The position numbers and the translations under genes are program-made. Of a DNA stretch of 64,000 nt, positions 38,349-50,260 are shown piece by piece (positions within the stretch are counted from its first letter, which is position 1; the number at the start of each line of letters is the position of its first letter). Source of the DNA: Delphinapterus leucas (lineage: Eukaryota; Chordata; Mammalia; Artiodactyla; Monodontidae); contig NW_022098031.1 of assembly GCF_002288925.2 (NCBI RefSeq), forward strand, positions 9,284,354 through 9,348,353, written 5' to 3'. The notes beneath the pieces were generated by a model that did not search any database, was not told the origin of the DNA, and saw only the letters and a list, made by a program, of their open reading frames with translations.

Positions 38349-39869
38349 ATCATTTCTATTACAAGAGTCTTCCCTTTAAAAAATTCAAATCTCCATACAT
38401 TAATTTGAATAATGTTAGAAATCAAAGGAACGTAACTGTCCTTTTTCTGTGCCAACTGATAAATCAGAAATTAACACTATTTCTGAAATACTGTTAAAAC
38501 TGACAGTCTAATTTTGCAAAAGCAAAAATACATATCTTTACCACGTCTTGGGATTTTGGCATGTACATTATTTGCCCAAGGCTGGCATATACAATAAAAA
38601 TAAAATCTATTTAACCATGTAGTTCAGGTTGTAGACTATTCTGAAGAATGAATTCTCTAATGACTTCTACTTAATTGCAGCAAATTAAGTAAAAAGACTT
38701 TGGCTTTGTAAACTTTTCTAAAATGTGCTAACAAATCATCTTCTTCTTACAATAATAAACACAATGGACATAAATCAATATTTGATGCCTGAGCATACTG
38801 CTGTACCTGACAATCATTATTCATTATTACAACCATCAAAAATTATACAGGGGCATATCTTGTTCAGGAGCTGAAGATACGGAGGAGTTTATTTTATAAG
38901 TTTTATAAGTTATATATGTAAGTTTTAGATAGGAGAGAGTTGTCTTTGCTCCATTTAAAATTATTTGCCTTAGATATATGAAAAATGGAGGAGCAACCTG
39001 AGAATTGGGGGTGGCAAGTTTCCAGTTTCTAGAGTTTTACTATATGTTTTTAGAAGGAAAACATATTTTACTTGAAGGCAACTTTTTAAAATAACAGTAC
39101 GAGATTAATCACAATCAGCAGAACTCACAAGCACATACCATCACTAACTAGATTTTTAGAAGGGTGACATGAAAAGCAATGCCTTTCCCTTCAATACACA
39201 ATCATTTTCCAAATTCATTACTCTGTGATTGACTTTCCTTACTTTGCTACTGCAGCTACTTAGTACTATTCTACTTTCCTTATATGGTATTTATTTTAGT
39301 GCTTCAAAAGGCTCAGACCCAAAAGATCTTTAAAATTATTCATACACATTAAACAATGCAAAGAATATACAACAGTTTCAAACTACTGCACTGACTTCTC
39401 AATGCTCTAATTATAAATTACAAATGAATTTTATTTGTAGGGAAAAAAGGCATGCATGATGTTCACAAAAATATGTCTGGCTAACAATAATAAGGAGAAA
39501 GAACACAGGTTACAAAAACGAGGAATAAACCAGAATATTCAAAATCTTTCACGCTTAATGAAGAGGGAATGAAGACAAGGTAGACCTCCTGTTATATACA
39601 CTTACACAGAAAGTATCAGGACCTCATCATGCAAAAAAGTATGCAAGTATTAACTGCCTACTCTGAGACATAGCAGAATCATTTTTTCCCGCACTCTTCC
39701 ACGCTCCCCACTCCAATAGCCAAGTATTTAATTAAATAAAAATGAAGGGCAAACCACATGAATGCAGCAGTACCACAAGGTAAATTGAATGAGTGAATGA
39801 ACAAATGAACCACACAACTTAAGAAACTACTAGTTTCATTACAACCACTAATAATCAGGACTCATTACC

Positions 39870-40065
39870 GTAATTTCACGTGCTTTACAGTTAGCCAAAC
39901 ATTTTTGCTTTCAATACCTCAGTTCTCATCAGCAACATTAGGAGGTATAAATGACTAAAAAGCTGAGGTGCTCCAATACTAATCTGCCCAGACACATAGC
40001 TAATAAATTCATGGAGCCCAGACTAGAACCCATCTTCTGAATCCAAGTGTGGTAGTCTTCCAAAA
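39870..40065 (+). repeat. MIR-like fragment
   Basis: 'Tttcacgtgctttacagtta', 'acacatagctaataaattc' and 'cccagactagaacccat' follow MIR order. Confidence 0.5.
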
Positions 40066-40224
40066 TAATATATTATCCCTCAAGATGAGCACACGCTCAA
40101 AGGTAAATAAGTGACCTTCCTCAACTTCCAAAAAGTAAATTATAGGTGCTATATTAAATATTTCCTCTGAACTTCCTCCAGAATTCTGAAATATTTACTC
40201 TGTATAAAGGAAAAGAGGAACCAA

Positions 40225-40405
40225 CATTGCTAAGAACCTACTGTCAGGTGTTTTGCACTGTATTTGATCCTCTAAATAAGCCTAAGAGAAGATATTTTAT
40301 TAATTTTAAGGAAATGGAAACTAAGGCATAGAGAAGTAACTTGCTATAGATAACCTAACTCAGGCTGTAAGTGGTAGACACAGTCCGAGTCCTAAGTCAA
40401 TGCTC
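40225..40405 (+). repeat. MIR
   Basis: 'Aaatggaaactaaggcatag', 'aagtaacttgctatagataa' and 'gtaagtggtagacacagtc' follow the MIR core. Confidence 0.65.
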
Positions 40406-40512
40406 TCCCATTAGATTTATCCCATTTAACAAAGGAATTATTAAATGCCTATTAGGTGCCATGCACCATGCCAAATGCTTCAGATAGAGCAATGCTAAAA
40501 TGTATCTATGCT

Positions 40513-40851
40513 GGGCTTCCCTGGTGGCGCAGTGGTTGAGAATCTGCCTGCTAATGCAGGGGACATGGGTTTGAGCTCTGGTCTGGGAGGATCCCACATG
40601 CCGCGGAGCAACTGGGCCCGTGAGCCACAACTGCTGAGCCTGCGCTCCGCAACAAGACAGGCCGCGGTAGTAAGAGGCCCGCGCACCGCGATGAAGAGTG
40701 GCCCCCGCTTGCCACAGCTGGAGAAAGCCCTCGCACAGAAATGAAGACCCAAAACAGCAAAAATAAATAAATTAATTAAACCACATTAGAGAATGGCTGA
40801 AAACACTTTAAAAAAAAAAAAAGCTCCTTCCTGAAATAAAAATGTTAAAAA
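40513..40851 (+). mobile_element. CHR SINE with extra 3' sequence inside its target duplication
   Basis: The SINE body runs to an (AAAT)n tail ending about 40780. About 70 bp of non-SINE sequence with two further A-runs follows before the second copy of the target duplication. The duplication aaaatgtatctatgct is perfect over 16 bp (40497-40512 and 40852-40867). The simplest reading is read-through transcription past the source SINE and retrotransposition of the longer transcript. Confidence 0.85.
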
Positions 40852-41104
40852 AAAATGTATCTATGCTACCCAAAATATTACACATAATACTTAACACCAT
40901 CTAAACAAAATTCCTCGTAGGAAAAACATGTCTAGACTGTAAGAACAAAATTGCACTCTTCTTGTTTACATTTATAAATTTGATACAAAAAAAAGCATGG
41001 TGTACTCTATGAAACAAATTGTGGCTAATTCTCATTTGCCTCAGAAGCTCATATTTAAGTGGCAAGTCCCACTCCAAAAACAAAAGCAAAAAACAAACAA
41101 AAAC

Positions 41105-41290
41105 ACCCACAAGAGCCTTCATTCCTAATATCAACCTTATGAGGTAAACACAGTTACCTATCCACATTTTTCAAGTGAGAAAACTGAAGTTTAGAGAGGA
41201 TTAAGTTACACAGCTAATTAAAAGCATAATTGGTGATTCCAACTCAGGCTGGTTAGTACCAGAGACTTTAACAAAATCATGTAAAATTCC
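41105..41290 (+). repeat. MIR
   Basis: 'Aagtgagaaaactgaagttt', 'agagaggattaagttacac' and 'gattccaactcaggctgg' match the MIR core. Confidence 0.6.
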
Positions 41291-42129
41291 AGCAAAATAT
41301 AACTCCCTTTAATAGGAAATAGTTATAATGAGCTCCATTTTATTTAGTCAAAAATGAACTAAACAATTAGGCAACTTGGGCAGCTCCAAGTCATCACGTA
41401 GAATCATTAACTTTTGCTATGAAAAAGTGGTATATAATGCATACTATCAAAGTAGTAATTTGCTCAAACTGCATTCTTAGGGAATCAATTCTTTTTATTT
41501 AAAAACATTCATTTGGGCTCTTTTTTTTTTCAATGTCATAATAAATAATGCTAGCAACCTAAAATAAATGCACAGCTGTTATGTACAGTATTTTGAAGAA
41601 CACACACACCTCAGCATTGTAAAATATGCACTGCTAGCAATATATTATAGGTATAAGCTCCTATGAATGATTATATTGCTAATTTAGATTTTTTTGGTAT
41701 TACTCTAATTTACTGAAGTAATGTTAAATCTCATGCCTGTAAATAATGTCAAATAACAACATTCAAACTCTGCCTGCCCTAAAACTTACATAACAAATTC
41801 CATCCATTAATATAAAACTTTTCATTATGGACATTGGTTTATATGTATAACAAGTTCTCTGGAAGATAAACTACAGAATTTCAAAGTTCTTAATAATTAA
41901 AAATCCTGCCAATATGAATACAGAATAACTCTATAATTTCTCTAACAGAGAGAAAAAAAATCCTTCAAAAACTTTAGAAATACACTAAAGCATCAAGCTT
42001 GTAAATTTAATTATAAATCGTCTATGGAATCTAAAATTTCCTCCTGAAGCACAAATCTGATTTTCACTCGCACTGTCAAAAAGAAATTGGTTAATTATTC
42101 CTCATCATGTAAGAAAGTCTCTCACACTG

Positions 42130-42470
42130 TGGCAAATTCATTCCCTCAGTCAACTTCTCATGAGGTCACAGAACTGCATCAAGAACGATAGATTACTGTG
42201 CCATTCTCTAAATCCAGCCTAGTCTTCCAGACTTTTTGTATTTGCAATGCTGATTCTGCATCCTCCCCTACCTAAGTGAACTCCAAATCACCCTTCAGAA
42301 CCCAGTTCAAACATCACTGAGCAGAAACCAACTCTTTAACTCCCTCAAACAAGGTTGTTCTCCTCTAGCACGTACCCATAACATGCGCCACAAAAAGTGA
42401 ACTTCAAGAATTATTCACTGCATCTCTAACAGTGTATGGCACATAGTAATATTTATTGAACTGTACAAGG
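42130..42470 (+). repeat. L2 fragment
   Basis: 'Ttcagaacccagttcaaac', 'tctaacagtgtatggcacat' and 'taatatttattgaactg' follow an L2 3' end. Confidence 0.55.
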
Positions 42471-42889
42471 AAATCTAAGTAAACATGAAAATCATTACTG
42501 ATTAATTTCTTAGAAAAATCTATCTAAAATATTGCAAAAACAAAATCTTTTAGAGGTTTTGATAATTCTATGCAAACACAAAGAAAGTTTTAAGTTTACT
42601 CTCCTTTATAATTTCCACTAATACAGAGATACCCCCCCACACCTGATCCAGAAAACATCATGGCCTCTTAAATGAAAAATAATTCTTCCTCCCTATAACT
42701 CTTCATAAAATGTATTATAAATTACTGGGTCCATCAAAACATTTTCAGCAGTTGAAGACAAAGATTTACATCTTAATCATCTTTTTCTTTTTCCCTTTAG
42801 AGTTTACCCCTATTTATGCAGAAAGCACTAAGTAACTACTGATGAAATTCCTGTTTTCATCAAACATGAAAAACTTGACTCCATCTCAG

Positions 42890-43230
42890 GGTCTTCTATT
42901 CTTTCTGCCTGGAAACACACTGACCCAGATTTTTGCATGGCTTTCTCCTTTCTCAGTTTCTGCTCAAAAGCCACCTCCAGAGAGGTCTTGCCCTCATCAT
43001 CCTACTTAGTCTCCTCCTTCCATCCCTAACCAATTACTGTACCCGTATCCCCCTTTTCTTCATCACAGTTGCCACCCTCTGAAATTGTGTTTACTTGTTT
43101 ATTATCCGTCTCCCCCTCTAACACGTTAGCTCCATGAAGGTGGAAACTTGTCTTGTTCACCATCATATATACCCAGCACTTACAGCAATGTCTAGAAGAA
43201 AATAAACACTCAAATTAAAGGATTTAGTTG
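42890..43230 (+). repeat. L2 3' end
   Basis: 'Tttctgcctggaaacacac', 'ttctgctcaaaagccacct', 'agctccatgaaggtggaaac' and 'acccagcacttacagcaatg' are L2 3' landmarks in order. Confidence 0.75.
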
Positions 43231-44202
43231 AAAGTGTCTACTCAAAAACAAGCAAGTTCTATGAACTTTCCATCTGCAGAGAGAAGAAAAAGTCTTCACT
43301 TTCAAACTATGCTCTGAAACATCTTAATAGCAGTCAGAGGTCAAATTCCCTGAAGCACTGGACTATATATAATTGTTTTATACATACATATCTATTTTAG
43401 ATGTGTAATTCACAATCATACGTAACACAAAAGTGCATCATATATCAAATTTAAAATTTGGAGACTGCTATCTCTTCCATCAGGTTAAATAGTTTTGCTA
43501 CAGACCTCAAAGTTTGGCCTGACATGTCTATGAATATATGTACAATTTCTCTTAAGTGTGCATAGATTAGAAAGTTTCTATAGCTCTGAATTTTTTCTAA
43601 TCTAAGGCCAGACATACTCACTCACATAAAATTATAAAAACGACACCCCTAAAGCACTATTCCATGCACTACTAAATCAAGACAAAGTTAGCACATGACT
43701 TCAAAGTATAATTGTGCAATAAGTAAATGTGTAAAATGTAGTACCTGTAATATAATATTATTACTTACTCTCACTATAACACAGGATTATTACTAAATGT
43801 TTTGGTGTTTCTTGATGAATATGTTTATCATTTTAAAATATGTGAGCAGCTGTTGCATTCTCCCAGAAAGTCAAACTTGAAACACAAATTTCCTAATACT
43901 TCTCTTTCAAATTTCCATATTTAATTAAATGATCCTGAATCTTCAGAATGATCAATTAAAAACAAAAAACAAACCTTCTACTTGCATCTACTTAATTTGA
44001 TAAATCAGGATTTTCCCTATAGAGTAGCATTAAATTAAGTGAGAAAGACACTAGATGCTGAGTCCAATCCAAGGATAAAATGGCCTTCAAAATTCCCATT
44101 TACTAATTTTCATACTAATCAAAACAGTTTGATTGTTCTATCTTTATGTTAATGTTAAAACTTAACCTTATTTTAAAACTTAACATCAAAATGACAACCA
44201 CA

Positions 44203-44320
44203 GGGCTTCTCTGGTGGCGCAGTGGTTGAGAGTCCGCCTGCCAATGTAGGGGACGCGGGTTTGGGAGAGGCTGTAACAGTGAGGGGCCTGCGTACCGCAA
44301 AAAAATAAAAATAAAAAAAT
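44203..44320 (+). mobile_element. Cetacean-type short CHR SINE with internal deletion
   Basis: The copy jumps from 'gacgcgggtttg' directly to 'ggagaggctgtaacagtgag', losing roughly 100 bp of SINE body, including the second half of the tRNA-like region. It ends with an A-rich tail. Confidence 0.85.
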
Positions 44321-44848
44321 AAGCATCGTAATTTACAATGTAAAAAGTAACACAAAAACACATTCCTGCCAGATATGACACAAAACCAAATGTTCCTCTC
44401 GGAAACACATTGTATTACATAATCTGTCATTACATTTTGTCCAGATGCTGATACAAGATGGAGTAATGTTTCAACATCCAAATATATAAATGGAAAAATG
44501 GTACATCAATAAGTTTGAAAAAATCCAAGTGTACTCATTGTTACCTAAAGTGCCAGAACACAAAACTCCCTCTTGCTTATTTTATCATTTGTTGGCAAAG
44601 TAAATATGTACTGTATGTGCATTCTCATCTACTTTCACATAAGGAGAGACCTTTCAATTCACTAAAAGCAGAGGAAAAACTGATGTTCCCAGTACTAGAA
44701 CACACTCTCTTTTAAAATAATATACTCTCTGTATCTTCAGTAGCTTTTAGTCATTAAAGTCAATGAAAAAAAAAGAAAAAAAAGTCAATGAAAAATACGT
44801 AGGCAAATGAGACATTTCTAAGATCTTAAGTCAAATGTTTAGCATCTT

Positions 44849-45181
44849 GGGACTTCCCTGGTGGCTCAGTGGTTAAGAATCCGCCTGCCAATGCAGGGAA
44901 CACGGGTTTGATCCCTGGTCCAGGAAGATCCCATGTGCCATGGAGCAACTAAGCCCTTGTGCCACAGCTACTGAGCCTGCGCTCTACAGCCCGCGAGCCA
45001 CAACTACTGAAGCCCACACACCTAGAGCCCATGCTCCACAACAAAGAGAAGCAAAGGCAAAGAGAACAAAGAGAAGCTGGAGCACTGCAACGAAGAGTAG
45101 CCCCCCCACACACACACCGCTGCAAATAGAGCAGCAAGGAAGACCCAACGCAGCCATAAATAAATAAATAAATTCATTAAA
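44849..45181 (+). mobile_element. CHR SINE, long form
   Basis: It has a 'gggacttccctggtggctc' start, some internal duplication near 45045-45075 ('aagagaagcaaaggcaaag') and an (AAAT)n tail. The duplication aaatgtttagcatct and aaatgttagcatct lies at 44833 and 45182. Confidence 0.9.
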
Positions 45182-45599
45182 AAATGTTAGCATCTCCACT
45201 AAATGCAATTCTGTAAGTCATTTACTGTTTTGATTTCTATAGTTCAAAAAAGGGACACAAAACTGGTGCACAATCTCTTATTCAAGCCCTTAAAGGCCAC
45301 GTATTTCTCAGAATTGGAATTTGTCAGATTTTAGAAAGTTAAGATAGCATATATATTACGTATGACCTAACACCTCCCAGGGTGGCCTAGACAGCACTTG
45401 CCATCAAATATATTAATATTTCTGCATCAAAACAGAAAATCAGGTTAACACAGATAGACCATGAGTAGGCTACCAATTTCAGTTGGAATTTGCCTTCACA
45501 CTTGCTTTTTTAAAAAGTCAGTTTTTAGAGCTTTTTGAAATTTGGACAGCCAATAAAAATACATTAAATCATCTCATCCAGTTTTCATAAGGAGAATGA

Positions 45600-45765
45600 T
45601 ATTCAAAACCTAGAGAACTCCTACTTTGTACTAGGCACTAGGTCAGGCACTGGGAGTAAAAAGGTGGGGGCCAAGGAGGAGGACATAGAATCTAACGTCA
45701 AAAAGCCCAAATCTAATAGAAGCTCACGTTAAGCAACTGTAAATATATTATGGGGTAAACACAAA
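45600..45765 (+). repeat. L2-like fragment
   Basis: 'Tactttgtactaggcactag', 'gtcaggcactgggagtaaa' and following text resemble an L2 3' end. Confidence 0.5.
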
Positions 45766-46079
45766 GTATCTCCTTCAACCAATGACCTTAGCCATACAAA
45801 ATACAGCAAGAAATACAGACCTTAACACTGCCAGAAACACTTTGTTACTTACATCCTTCCCTCAGTCCTGTACTCACTCCACACACATTTTTCTAAGAAG
45901 CTGGTTATCTAGTTTCCCATAGGTAATTAAGAAGCAGAACTGTAAAAAACGATTCAAGGAAGTAAAGGAATGCAGGATGCCCTTCTTCCCATACCCTTCT
46001 CCAATCTGTTGTTTCCCACCCGTGGACTGGGCAACAACACGTGACTGCACTGTCAAATGACAATTTGGCACCAGTTCAG

Positions 46080-46345
46080 TTTATTGCATATTTATTGATA
46101 ACCTACTATGTATTATGCACTTAGAAGGTACCAGAAATGTAAATATAAATGAGAAAGCCCTACCTCTCAGGTGCTTACAATCCAGTGGAGGTTAAGGTGG
46201 ACGGTGGGGATGGACAGTAAATTACAATACCATGTGACACATTCAATAATAGAAATTTGAAGAATAAAAGCAGTACAGCAGAAGGATTTGGGAAATCAGG
46301 AAAGGTTTCTTTAAGAAAGTGACACCAGAGTAGTTCTGAACGATA
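46080..46345 (+). repeat. L2 3' end
   Basis: 'Tgataacctactatgtatta', 'aggtgcttacaatccagtgg' and 'agtacagcagaaggatttg' follow the L2 3' end. Confidence 0.65.
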
Positions 46346-49300
46346 AGAAATTTGTCAAACAACAGAGAAGTGATACTAAAAATACCACCACCATCCCCTC
46401 CAAGCCCCACATAAAAACATATGCATGAAAGCAAAAAAAGGGAAAACTTTCAGGGTAAGTGGCAGATATGTTCAAAATATCTAGCTATATCTAAATAGAC
46501 TTAGGTCCCTGGTGTAAACATATACAAAATATTAAAGTGTGTCCAGAAAAGGAAAATTATGTTTTTTTCCTCTTCGGTAATTCATTTTGCATTTCATGAT
46601 TATATAAGCTATGTGGCCTTACCAAAAAATAAACATTGTAAACCATTTTATTAATGCATAATGTAGCATATCTCCAAGTGGTAATACCAAGAGATTATCA
46701 TCTGTATTTCAGAGAACAAGATGTCAGAAAAAAAATATTAGGAATTCTTTTTTCCAAGTCATTTCTAATAGTATAGACAAAGTAAATAAATAAACAAGCC
46801 ATATCAGCATGACTTGTCATGAGAGTTTTAAGAGTTTAAAAAAGGATGTCAAACAGAAAAACTAAAGCAACAAGAAAAAAATATATATATATAGTATTTA
46901 AGTTGAAGAAGGAAAAGTTCAACGCACAAAACCAAGTTAAAAATTACAAAATAATTTTAAAACCTTAAAACCCTAGTGTTCATTCTATTTGTTTTCGAAG
47001 GTAGACGTTCTACAACAGACACCAATTTTAGTATAGATCTTTCCAAAAATACCTAGTAAAAGTCACAATGAAATTCAACTCCTCTAAGTATTATGGGTAG
47101 AAATCATCCATAGTAAGGAAGAACAATCACATGCATCATCAACCAGAATGATTCCTGTCACAGCACTAGATCGTTTGATATCAATATTGTGATACCAATA
47201 TTGCATGTAATTCTATTCAAACATTACAGTGCAACTCAGATTAACTCTGCCTCTAAAACTGCCCTACCTGGTACCTTGGTTTCTTTTGCTTCTTTGTGCT
47301 ACGAAATCCACTAGAAGTCTAGGTAACAAAATCTTATTTAGTAGTATCTTTTCTGAAGATTGTATCACTGTTTGCATAAATTGTCCTCAAATGCCTATTA
47401 AGCAAGCACATGGAAAGTTTGCCTTTAAATATGTAATCATCACAAATGAACTTCCTACAGTTAAAAATGTTGACAATGAAAAAATACTGTTTAACACTGC
47501 TTTTTAAAGAGCAAAGAATAGTTACCTTATTTTTACCAATCTAATAATGTCTAGTCATTATTTCATATTTAGGTGTGAAGCATACCTTTTCTTTATTTTT
47601 CTGTATTATTAGAAAATCTTATGAAGCATATTTGTGAGTAAAAAGGGTAAAACTCTAACTTCCCACGGGTTGCAAAAAATTCTGTAAAGGTCTTTCAAAA
47701 TACAAATACTTTTAATACCAGTATCTGCTGAAGAGATAAGAACCAAAACAACTGGGTTAGAAGCACTTCTAATGAAATATACTCATAAATCTAAGTATTT
47801 ATTTACTTTTGAACAAAGAGAATTTTCAGATTATAACTAACTGTGAAGTACCTATGAAAAATCAAAAAGTAAATTAAATATTCAAGGTTATTAAGTAAAA
47901 ACACAGGTAACTAATTCTCTTGGGGAGGAATATCATTCTGAGGTTTATCTTCCAAGATCAAGTAGTACTTCGAAATGAAAGGGAATATAAATCACTCATG
48001 CATTTTGTCCTCATTTTTCTGCCATATAAATTTACTTTAAAACTAAAGTATTGTAGAAACTAAAAATCTTTAAAAGGTTGTATTTCTTGCTTGGTTAAAT
48101 GTACAGGCAATTCTAATTCCCCAAGAGTATCAGATTAGGCTACAGATATCGCTATACGGTATACTTAGAACAAAAGGGTTCTGCCAACAAATGATGCTTA
48201 CATTAATTAGAATGCCAAAAAATGTGAAAGTTTCTCAATTCCTATCTAAAATACAATACAAGGTAATCACAGAAGTCACTGCAATTCAAGCCCTCAGGAA
48301 AAAAAAATGAGAGTAAAGAACCTTTTTAAAATTAAATGAGGATCTTACAAAGTCAAGAAAGAAGTGGAGAAGTTTTGTCTTTTTTTTTTTACATGCACTT
48401 TGTATTTTTCCTTTAGATTTAATATTACACGAGAACTACAAACTGAAGCGGAGTTCAACATACAAAGTTAACTAAAGATCTTGGTCCATTAAGAAGTATT
48501 TCAATGAAAAGAGATCTGAATGTACACATCAAACCACCTGAATGTAGCCATTTAGCCATTTCAGTCCACTGTGATTCTTAAGCAACCCTTTAAATCTGGG
48601 ATAAAGTTATCTTCCAAAATTGCAAAAGAGATGTCTTCACTGGCGTTTGGGAAATAACTTGTCAAATATACCAAGTATTCCCAAACAACAACATAAACCC
48701 GGTATGTAAAGAGATATTTTCAAATTTCTAAGCCCCGCCCCCTACTTTATTACTTCCACTTATGTTGTTTTAAGAGGCAAATAACGCTGTACTTATGATT
48801 CTAGAGGTCTAGAAATTCCTAAAATCAAGCATGACAGAAAATCTGTTCAACTTTTAACTCTAAATTCAAGCATGGCCTCCCTCGTGAACAGATTCTAACT
48901 AGGTACTTCCTACCATTTCGCCAAGAATCTAAGGGTTGATATCACTGTATTTAATTATTAGAAACCGTCCAGAAGATTAAGAAAGGAGTAGGATTCTTTG
49001 ACCAAGAGTTTTGAAACAAAATGTGTTGCATTCGGTCTTCTGGATGTTGAAAAGTGAAGGCATCTCTTAGGATTCGAAGGAAGCTGATGTTTAGGTTCCT
49101 TCCAAGAGGTTGGTACCCGTATGTAAGACTTTTGTAGTTGTAATATACCCACAGTGCCTGGAATAAACGCAAATTCTAAGACCTTGGAAATGTTTTCATA
49201 AAAGGAAAAAACTCGTATTCGCCAAGGCCCATAGTTACCAAGAGTTAGAGGCTGTCTCTCCTAGACGGACCACAGAGCCTAAACTAAGAACTAGGAGCGC

Positions 49301-49946
49301 CTCTTTCAACCCCAGTCACTTGTTCCGCGAAACTTTTAAGTTAGACCCAAGACAGCAAAAGGTGGAGAGGCCCCGGCGGAAGTAGAAACCTAGGGCTAGC
49401 AACTTCACAGACAGAGGCGCCTCGGGTTCCTCCGCCGCCCCAGGATTCTCCGGACTAAGTCTCTACCAGACCACGGAAGCTTCACCCTCCGGGTACGGAA
49501 GCAGAGGAAGCATCCCAGTTGCACTCTTTCTCTTCCACCACCCATAGCCTTCTGTACCCAAGGGCCTGGCAGCTCCTGAGGCCCGTTAGCCACTCCAGTG
49601 TCCCCCACCTTTTACGTGTACATACACAGAAACACACATAAGTTGCAGATGATGTGCGTGTATTGAGAGAATGTGAAGAGCCAGAGACCGCGGCAGCTGC
49701 CAGGAAGGCGGCAGCGCCGTCTAAAGCGGGCCCGGGGTCCTTGGCCACCGCCGCTGCCGCCTTCTCTTCTTCCCCAGGAAGCAGCGCGGCGGAGGCTCCT
49801 CCGCGCCGGAGGGAGCCCGGGGGAGAGGAGTCTAGGGGAAACCCCAGCGCCAGCTGAAGGGGCCCGGCCTAGGATCCAGAACTGCCGCTGCAGCGACCCG
49901 ACTACAGCGACGCTTTACGTCCCGTCCACCACCCTCCCCATACACA

Positions 49947-49978
49947 CCCCCCCCCCCCCTCCACCCCCCCCCCCCCCC
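49947..49978 (+). repeat. Two long C-runs (G-runs on the CNOT2 strand)
   Basis: A run of 13 C (49947-49959) and a run of 15 C (49964-49978), separated by TCCA and continuing into CCCCGCCCG. On the minus strand this is a G-rich block about 200 nt into CNOT2 intron 1. Confidence 0.9.
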
Positions 49979-50178
49979 TCCCCGCCCGCTCCGCTCTCCC
50001 TCTCTCGATTGGAGCCGAGACAAAAGCAACGGGAAGCGGCGGGCCGGGACGCTGCCCGCGGACCCCGGGCGCGACCGGCCCGGCCCCGAGGCATTCCCCC
50101 GCCTTGCGGGGGCCCCGAATCCGCCGCCCCCGCCGCGCGCCCCACTGCCAGACTTCCGAAAATTTGCCAAAAACTCAC

Positions 50179-50260
50179 CGCATGAATTTTCTTGTCCCGC
50201 GGATCCAAGATGGCGACGTATCCACCGCGGAGGCTGCTGGGAGCAAGACCTTTACCCTCT
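50179..50260 (-). other. CNOT2: CNOT2 exon 1 (5'UTR exon; 5' boundary approximate)
   Basis: On the minus strand a strong donor, GCG|GTGAGTTTTT, has its GT at 50178-50177 in the middle of the CpG island, so the exon ends at 50179. It is the best first-exon candidate for the CNOT2 transcript whose coding exon lies about 41.7 kb downstream. The exon holds the minus-strand reading of the YY1-type element (GTCGCCATCTTG, 50217-50206). The start site cannot be fixed from sequence, and 50260 is only a placeholder. An ATG at 50183-50181 sits five bases from the donor. If joined directly to the acceptor at 8512, it reads in frame into the known start. The exon is otherwise expected to be noncoding. Additional or alternative 5'UTR exons are possible. 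Confidence 0.7.
50206..50217 (+). promoter_or_regulatory. YY1-type motif CAAGATGGCGAC
   Basis: The sequence matches the AAGATGGCGGC-type YY1 motif found at or just after the start site of many TATA-less CpG promoters. It lies about 27 bp upstream of the exon 1 donor in the CNOT2 direction, so it is inside the transcribed region. Binding is inferred. Confidence 0.6.

Larger units (their letters stand above)
8513..50178 (-). other. CNOT2: CNOT2 intron 1
   Basis: This intron separates the CpG-island first exon from the first coding exon and is about 41.7 kb long if the two are spliced directly. It contains most of the repeats listed here and no other supported gene. Stretches with nothing I can identify include about 8560-10670, 11680-12680, 15000-16440, 20900-22260, 31600-32975, 38350-39860, 43240-44200 and 46350-49370, which are AT-rich unique intron sequence. 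Confidence 0.7.

Noticed and set aside
49482..49748. Minus-strand frames in 49405-49750 as possible CNOT2 alternative first exons
   Set aside because: No convincing donor in frame and no conserved peptide. Base composition explains them.
49673..50185. 170-residue open frame on + strand in the CpG island, proline/arginine-rich
   Set aside because: Long frames exist on both strands here because GC-rich DNA has few stops. It runs through the homopolymer C tract, lies opposite CNOT2 intron 1, and has no recognisable domain.
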